DNA from: Thermoanaerobacter sp. A7A
GTDB lineage: Bacteria > Bacillota > Thermoanaerobacteria > Thermoanaerobacterales > Thermoanaerobacteraceae
Length of the DNA: 38,392 nt
Direction: 5' to 3'
NCBI RefSeq assembly: GCF_000445185.1
Contig: NZ_AVAF01000162.1
Location: 1-38,392, forward strand
In this document: positions 35,621 through 38,392 of the stretch, one piece after another
How the letters are laid out: each line of letters begins with the position of its first letter
How positions within the stretch are numbered: the first letter of the stretch is position 1
Notes under the pieces: generated by a model
Told to the model about the DNA's origin: nothing
Database searches by the model: none
Seen by the model: the letters and a program-made list of their open reading frames with translations, nothing else
Program-made: the position numbers and the translations under genes

Positions 35621-36022
35621 ATGATAAAAAAAATTGACCACATAGGTATTGCGGTTAAAAGTATTGAAGAAGCATCAAAATTTTATAAAGATGTATTAGG
35701 TCTTGAAATAACAGGGGTAGAAGTAGTAGAAGAGCAAAAGGTAAAGACAGCTTTTATTCCAGTAGGAGATAGTGAGATAGAGCTTTTGGAGTCTACTTCC
35801 GATGATGGCCCTATAGCAAAGTTTATAGAAAAAAGGGGAGAGGGTATACAGCACATTGCCCTTCAAGTAGATGATATTGAAAAGACTTTGGAAGAATTAA
35901 AACAAAAGGGAATTAAACTTATAGATGAGGTACCGAGATATGGAGCTGGAGGTGCTAAAATAGCTTTTGTACATCCTAAAAGTACAAATGGAGTTCTTTT
36001 AGAGCTTTGCCAGAGGGATTAA
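35621..36022 (+). CDS. mce: Methylmalonyl-CoA epimerase
   Basis: 133 residues; AGGAGG 7 bases upstream. A vicinal-oxygen-chelate (glyoxalase-like) fold protein. Metal-binding residues are visible as His in KIDHIGIAV, His in GIQHIALQV and Glu in [30 protein letters not shown] is typical of the epimerase. It interconverts (R)- and (S)-methylmalonyl-CoA, linking the mutase to the decarboxylase encoded after it. Length is usual. Confidence 0.95.
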   Translation: MIKKIDHIGIAVKSIEEASKFYKDVLGLEITGVEVVEEQKVKTAFIPVGDSEIELLESTSDDGPIAKFIEKRGEGIQHIALQVDDIEKTLEELKQKGIKLIDEVPRYGAGGAKIAFVHPKSTNGVLLELCQRD

Positions 36023-36027
36023 ATTTA

Positions 36028-36056
36028 TTGTGTATTTGGAAAGTATGTGGTATATT
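36028..36056 (+). promoter_or_regulatory. Possible internal promoter before mmdA
   Basis: TTGTGT (36028-36033), 17-base spacer, TATATT (36051-36056) with an extended-like TGG just before it. The 100-base gap 36023-36122 is the widest in the operon, and a short hairpin (ACTGC...GCAGT) follows. Confidence 0.45.
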
Positions 36057-36122
36057 ATTTTGAGAGGTACTAATAATAACTGCTACTATTAAATTGCAGT
36101 AAAGCTATAAGGAGGAAATTGT

Positions 36123-37673
36123 ATGAGCGTCCATGATATGATAGAAGAACTTAAAAGAAGGAAAGAGAAAGTTTTAGAAGGTGGAGGAGCTAAGAGAATA
36201 GCTGTTCAGCACGAAAAGGGAAAATTGACTGCAAGAGAGAGAATACATAAGCTTCTTGACAAGGACAGTTTTGTAGAAATAGACCCTTTTGTAGAGCATC
36301 GGTGTTATGACTTTGGGATGGAAAAGCAAAAATATTCCGGAGAAGGGGTTGTAACAGGCTACGGAACAGTAGATGGAAGATTAGTATATGTATATGCACA
36401 GGACTTTACTGTATTAGGTGGTTCATTAGGAGAATATCATGCAAAAAAAATAACTAAAGTGATGGACATGGCAATGAAGATGGGAGCACCTATAATAGGT
36501 CTTAACGACTCAGGAGGTGCTCGCATACAAGAGGGAGTAGATGCTCTTTCAGGTTATGGAAACATATTTTACAGAAATACTTTAGCCTCCGGCGTTATAC
36601 CGCAAATATCGGTAATAATGGGACCGAGTGCTGGTGGAGCCGTATATTCGCCGGCATTAACAGATTTTATTTTTATGGTAGATAAAACCAGCCAAATGTT
36701 TATAACAGGTCCACAAGTTATAAAGGCAGTAACTGGAGAAGAGGTTACTCCTGAAGAATTAGGCGGTTCAATAACCCACAATAGGGTAAGTGGTGTTGCA
36801 CATTTTAGAGGGCCTAATGATGAAGAAGTTTTAAAAATGGTGAGGAATTTATTGAGTTATTTACCTTCTAACAATTTAGAAGACCCTCCTCAATATGAGA
36901 CGGGGGATAATCCTAATAGAATATCTCAGAAGCTTATGGAGATAATTCCAGACAACCCTAATAAGCCTTATGATATGAAAGAATTAATAAGAGAAATAGT
37001 GGACAATGGAGAATTTTTAGAGTCACAGGAGATGTACGCAGAAAATATAATTACAGCTTTTGCAAGGCTTAATGGCAAGACAATAGGAATTGTGGCAAAT
37101 CAACCAAGAGTATTAGCAGGAGTGCTTGACATAAACGCCTCTGATAAAGCAGCAAGATTTATTCGTTTTTGTGATGCTTTTAACATTCCCATACTAAGCA
37201 TAGTTGACGTACCTGGATTTTTGCCTGGGACAAATCAGGAATATGGCGGGATAATAAGACATGGGGCAAAAATGCTTTACGCTTATTCTGAGGCTACTGT
37301 ACCAAAAGTGACTTTAATTGTGAGAAAAGCTTATGGTGGTGCTTATCTTGCAATGTGCAGCAAAGACTTAGGGGCTGACATAGTGTTTGCATGGCCTACG
37401 GCAGAGATTGCGGTTATGGGTCCAGAAGGAGCAGCAAACATTGTATTTAAAAATGAAATCAATGAGGCAGAAAATCCTGCAGAAGTGAGGCAGCAAAAGA
37501 TAAATGAATACAGAGATAATTTTGCAAATCCATACAGGGCTGCAGCTCGTGGCTATGTAGATGATGTAATTATTCCTTCTGAGACAAGGCCAAGGCTTAT
37601 ATCAGCTTTTGATATGCTCTCTAGCAAAAGAGAGAGTCGTCTTCCTAAGAAACATGGCAATATACCTCTATAA
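36123..37673 (+). CDS. mmdA: Methylmalonyl-CoA decarboxylase alpha (carboxyltransferase) subunit
   Basis: 516 residues; AAGGAGG 7 bases upstream. A carboxyltransferase with both halves: GKLTARERIHKLLDKDSFVE (near 30-50), GLNDSGGARIQEGVDALSGY near 125, VIMGPSAGGAVYSPALTDF, then VDVPGFLPGTNQEYGGIIRH and RKAYGGAYLAMCSKDLGADI in the C-terminal half. It moves CO2 from methylmalonyl-CoA to biotin on the carrier protein. Propionyl-CoA carboxylase beta has the same architecture, but the small delta-like and biotin-carrier genes behind it, with no biotin carboxylase present, favour the sodium-pumping decarboxylase. Confidence 0.93.
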   Translation: MSVHDMIEELKRRKEKVLEGGGAKRIAVQHEKGKLTARERIHKLLDKDSFVEIDPFVEHRCYDFGMEKQKYSGEGVVTGYGTVDGRLVYVYAQDFTVLGGSLGEYHAKKITKVMDMAMKMGAPIIGLNDSGGARIQEGVDALSGYGNIFYRNTLASGVIPQISVIMGPSAGGAVYSPALTDFIFMVDKTSQMFITGPQVIKAVTGEEVTPEELGGSITHNRVSGVAHFRGPNDEEVLKMVRNLLSYLPSNNLEDPPQYETGDNPNRISQKLMEIIPDNPNKPYDMKELIREIVDNGEFLESQEMYAENIITAFARLNGKTIGIVANQPRVLAGVLDINASDKAARFIRFCDAFNIPILSIVDVPGFLPGTNQEYGGIIRHGAKMLYAYSEATVPKVTLIVRKAYGGAYLAMCSKDLGADIVFAWPTAEIAVMGPEGAANIVFKNEINEAENPAEVRQQKINEYRDNFANPYRAAARGYVDDVIIPSETRPRLISAFDMLSSKRESRLPKKHGNIPL

Positions 37674-37685
37674 GGTGGTGCTTTT

Positions 37686-37940
37686 ATGGAAGGTTTTTTG
37701 GAGTTTTTAAAAAAAGTCTTTAGTGATGAGGAAAAAGAAGAAGTAAAAAGTATTGATAAGGAAGTAGATGAGGGAAAAGAAGAAGATACAGAGCTTATCG
37801 CTGCAATTACAGCGGCAATAGCTTTGTATCTACAAGCTGATACAAGTACTTTTTATGTAAAGTCTATAGTAAGATTTCCAGAGACTGCTCCAGTCTGGGC
37901 TAGAGTGGGGCGGCAGGAGCAAATGAGAACAAGATTGTAA
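37686..37940 (+). CDS. mmdD: Methylmalonyl-CoA decarboxylase delta/epsilon-like subunit, no membrane helix
   Basis: 84 residues; GGTGG 7 bases upstream of the ATG. The C-terminal half (ELIAAITAAIALYLQADTST, VRFPETAPVWARVGRQEQM) is the tail of OadG/MmdD-type subunits, which binds the alpha subunit. The usual N-terminal transmembrane anchor is absent: residues 1-35 are charged (FLKKVFSDEEKEEVKSIDKE). It may be a soluble variant or correspond to the short epsilon subunit described in Veillonella. It sits between mmdA and the biotin carrier, as expected. Confidence 0.82.
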   Translation: MEGFLEFLKKVFSDEEKEEVKSIDKEVDEGKEEDTELIAAITAAIALYLQADTSTFYVKSIVRFPETAPVWARVGRQEQMRTRL

Positions 37941-37957
37941 CTGAAGGAGGAATTTTT

Positions 37958-38356
37958 GTGAAGAAATTTAAAGTGACAGTAAATGGCAAAGTATATGAAG
38001 TTGAAGTAGAGGAGATAAAAGAGAAGGATGAAGTTTCTAACATAACACAAATGGCAACTGTTTCACAGCCTAAAGTAACTCAAACTCAGACGACTCTAGA
38101 GCCAGTTTCAAAAGCTGAAGCTCCTTCTCCGGCAGCTAAAGGCTCTAAAGTAATTTCTGCGCCTATGCCAGGCACAATTCTTGATGTAAAAGTTAAAGAA
38201 GGTGACAGGGTAAAGCGGGGAGATGTCGTAGTAATTTTAGAGGCTATGAAGATGGAAAATGAAATAATGGCGCCTGAAGAAGGAGTTATAGCAAGCATAC
38301 ATGTTTCTAAAGGCTCTTCCGTAAACACAGGAGATATTTTAGTGACTATGAATTAA
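37958..38356 (+). CDS. mmdC: Biotin carboxyl carrier protein of the decarboxylase (gamma subunit)
   Basis: 132 residues from a GTG that follows AAGGAGG by 7 bases. The N-terminal 28 residues (KFKVTVNGKVYEVEVEEI) and the C-terminal biotinyl domain (about 60-132) are joined by a Thr/Ser/Pro/Gln-rich linker (QPKVTQTQTTLEPVSKAEAP). The biotin lysine is in EAMKMENEI. The swinging arm carries CO2 from MmdA to the membrane beta subunit. The beta gene is not in the window and should lie just to the right; the final 36 bases show no clear start. Confidence 0.94.
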   Translation: MKKFKVTVNGKVYEVEVEEIKEKDEVSNITQMATVSQPKVTQTQTTLEPVSKAEAPSPAAKGSKVISAPMPGTILDVKVKEGDRVKRGDVVVILEAMKMENEIMAPEEGVIASIHVSKGSSVNTGDILVTMN

Positions 38357-38392
38357 GCTAATTGCGATGTTTGAAACCGAAGTAACAACAAA

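Noticed and set aside
36123-37673. Propionyl-CoA carboxylase beta subunit as alternative for the alpha subunit
   Set aside because: Same fold, but the delta-like and biotin-carrier genes that follow, with no biotin carboxylase, favour the decarboxylase.
38367-38392. ATG near the right edge as start of the beta subunit
   Set aside because: No ribosome site and the few codons (MFETEVTT) do not resemble the hydrophobic start of MmdB.

Overview
The window looks like chromosome of a low-GC, spore-forming, thermophilic anaerobic Firmicute, most likely a Thermoanaerobacter or Caldanaerobacter relative. The grounds are AT-rich DNA with strong AGGAGG-type ribosome sites, SpoIIE and a DUF3787-type spore protein, pyruvate:ferredoxin oxidoreductase, formyl-THF synthetase, a methylmalonyl-CoA decarboxylase operon and a tRNA-Glu. 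The genus is inferred from gene content; no database was searched. No transposase, integrase, CRISPR array or rRNA was seen. Layout: (1) 1-4.6 kb is accessory and decaying. An AcoR-like regulator runs off the left edge, followed by a shattered partial copy of a neighbouring SEC-C gene, an unidentified fragment, a frameshifted TM1410/GH114-like glycosidase remnant, the intact SEC-C protein, a MIP18/DUF59 protein, the tail of a membrane protein and an alpha/beta-hydrolase gene with its middle deleted. (2) 4.6-8.1 kb holds a small membrane protein, an amidase-holin pair like a phage lysis module but with no phage around it, and a large DUF4914 protein with a kinase-like P-loop under a near-consensus promoter. 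(3) 8.1-15.9 kb is metabolic: a uracil permease behind a PyrR-type attenuator, the threonine-to-glycine pair tdh-kbl, pyruvate:ferredoxin oxidoreductase and a 53-residue spore protein. (4) 16-20.7 kb holds a DUF1284 protein, an AbrB/PIN toxin-antitoxin pair, and a minus-strand operon of ECF sigma factor, zinc-finger anti-sigma factor, ABC ATPase and ABC-2 permease. (5) 20.7-22.4 kb has a long inverted repeat of the GGGGACGGTTC type, an EamA transporter, a stranded CsoR-like operator beside a broken small gene, and tRNA-Glu. (6) 22.4-28.9 kb is the conserved run spoIIE, tilS, hpt, ftsH. (7) 29-38.4 kb has an orphan PAS histidine kinase, fhs and a stand-alone dihydropteroate-synthase accessory domain, then the methylmalonyl-CoA operon (mutase large and small subunits, MeaB, epimerase, decarboxylase alpha, delta and biotin carrier) running to the right edge. 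How the genes fit together: Tdh and Kbl turn threonine into glycine and acetyl-CoA, PFOR supplies acetyl-CoA and reduced ferredoxin, and Fhs feeds formate into the folate pool. The last operon interconverts succinyl-CoA, methylmalonyl-CoA and propionyl-CoA, probably with sodium pumping if the missing beta subunit lies just beyond the window. SpoIIE, its apparent Spo0A-type promoter and the orphan kinase point to sporulation control. The least understood parts are the DUF4914 protein, the stand-alone folate-associated domain and the isolated amidase-holin pair.
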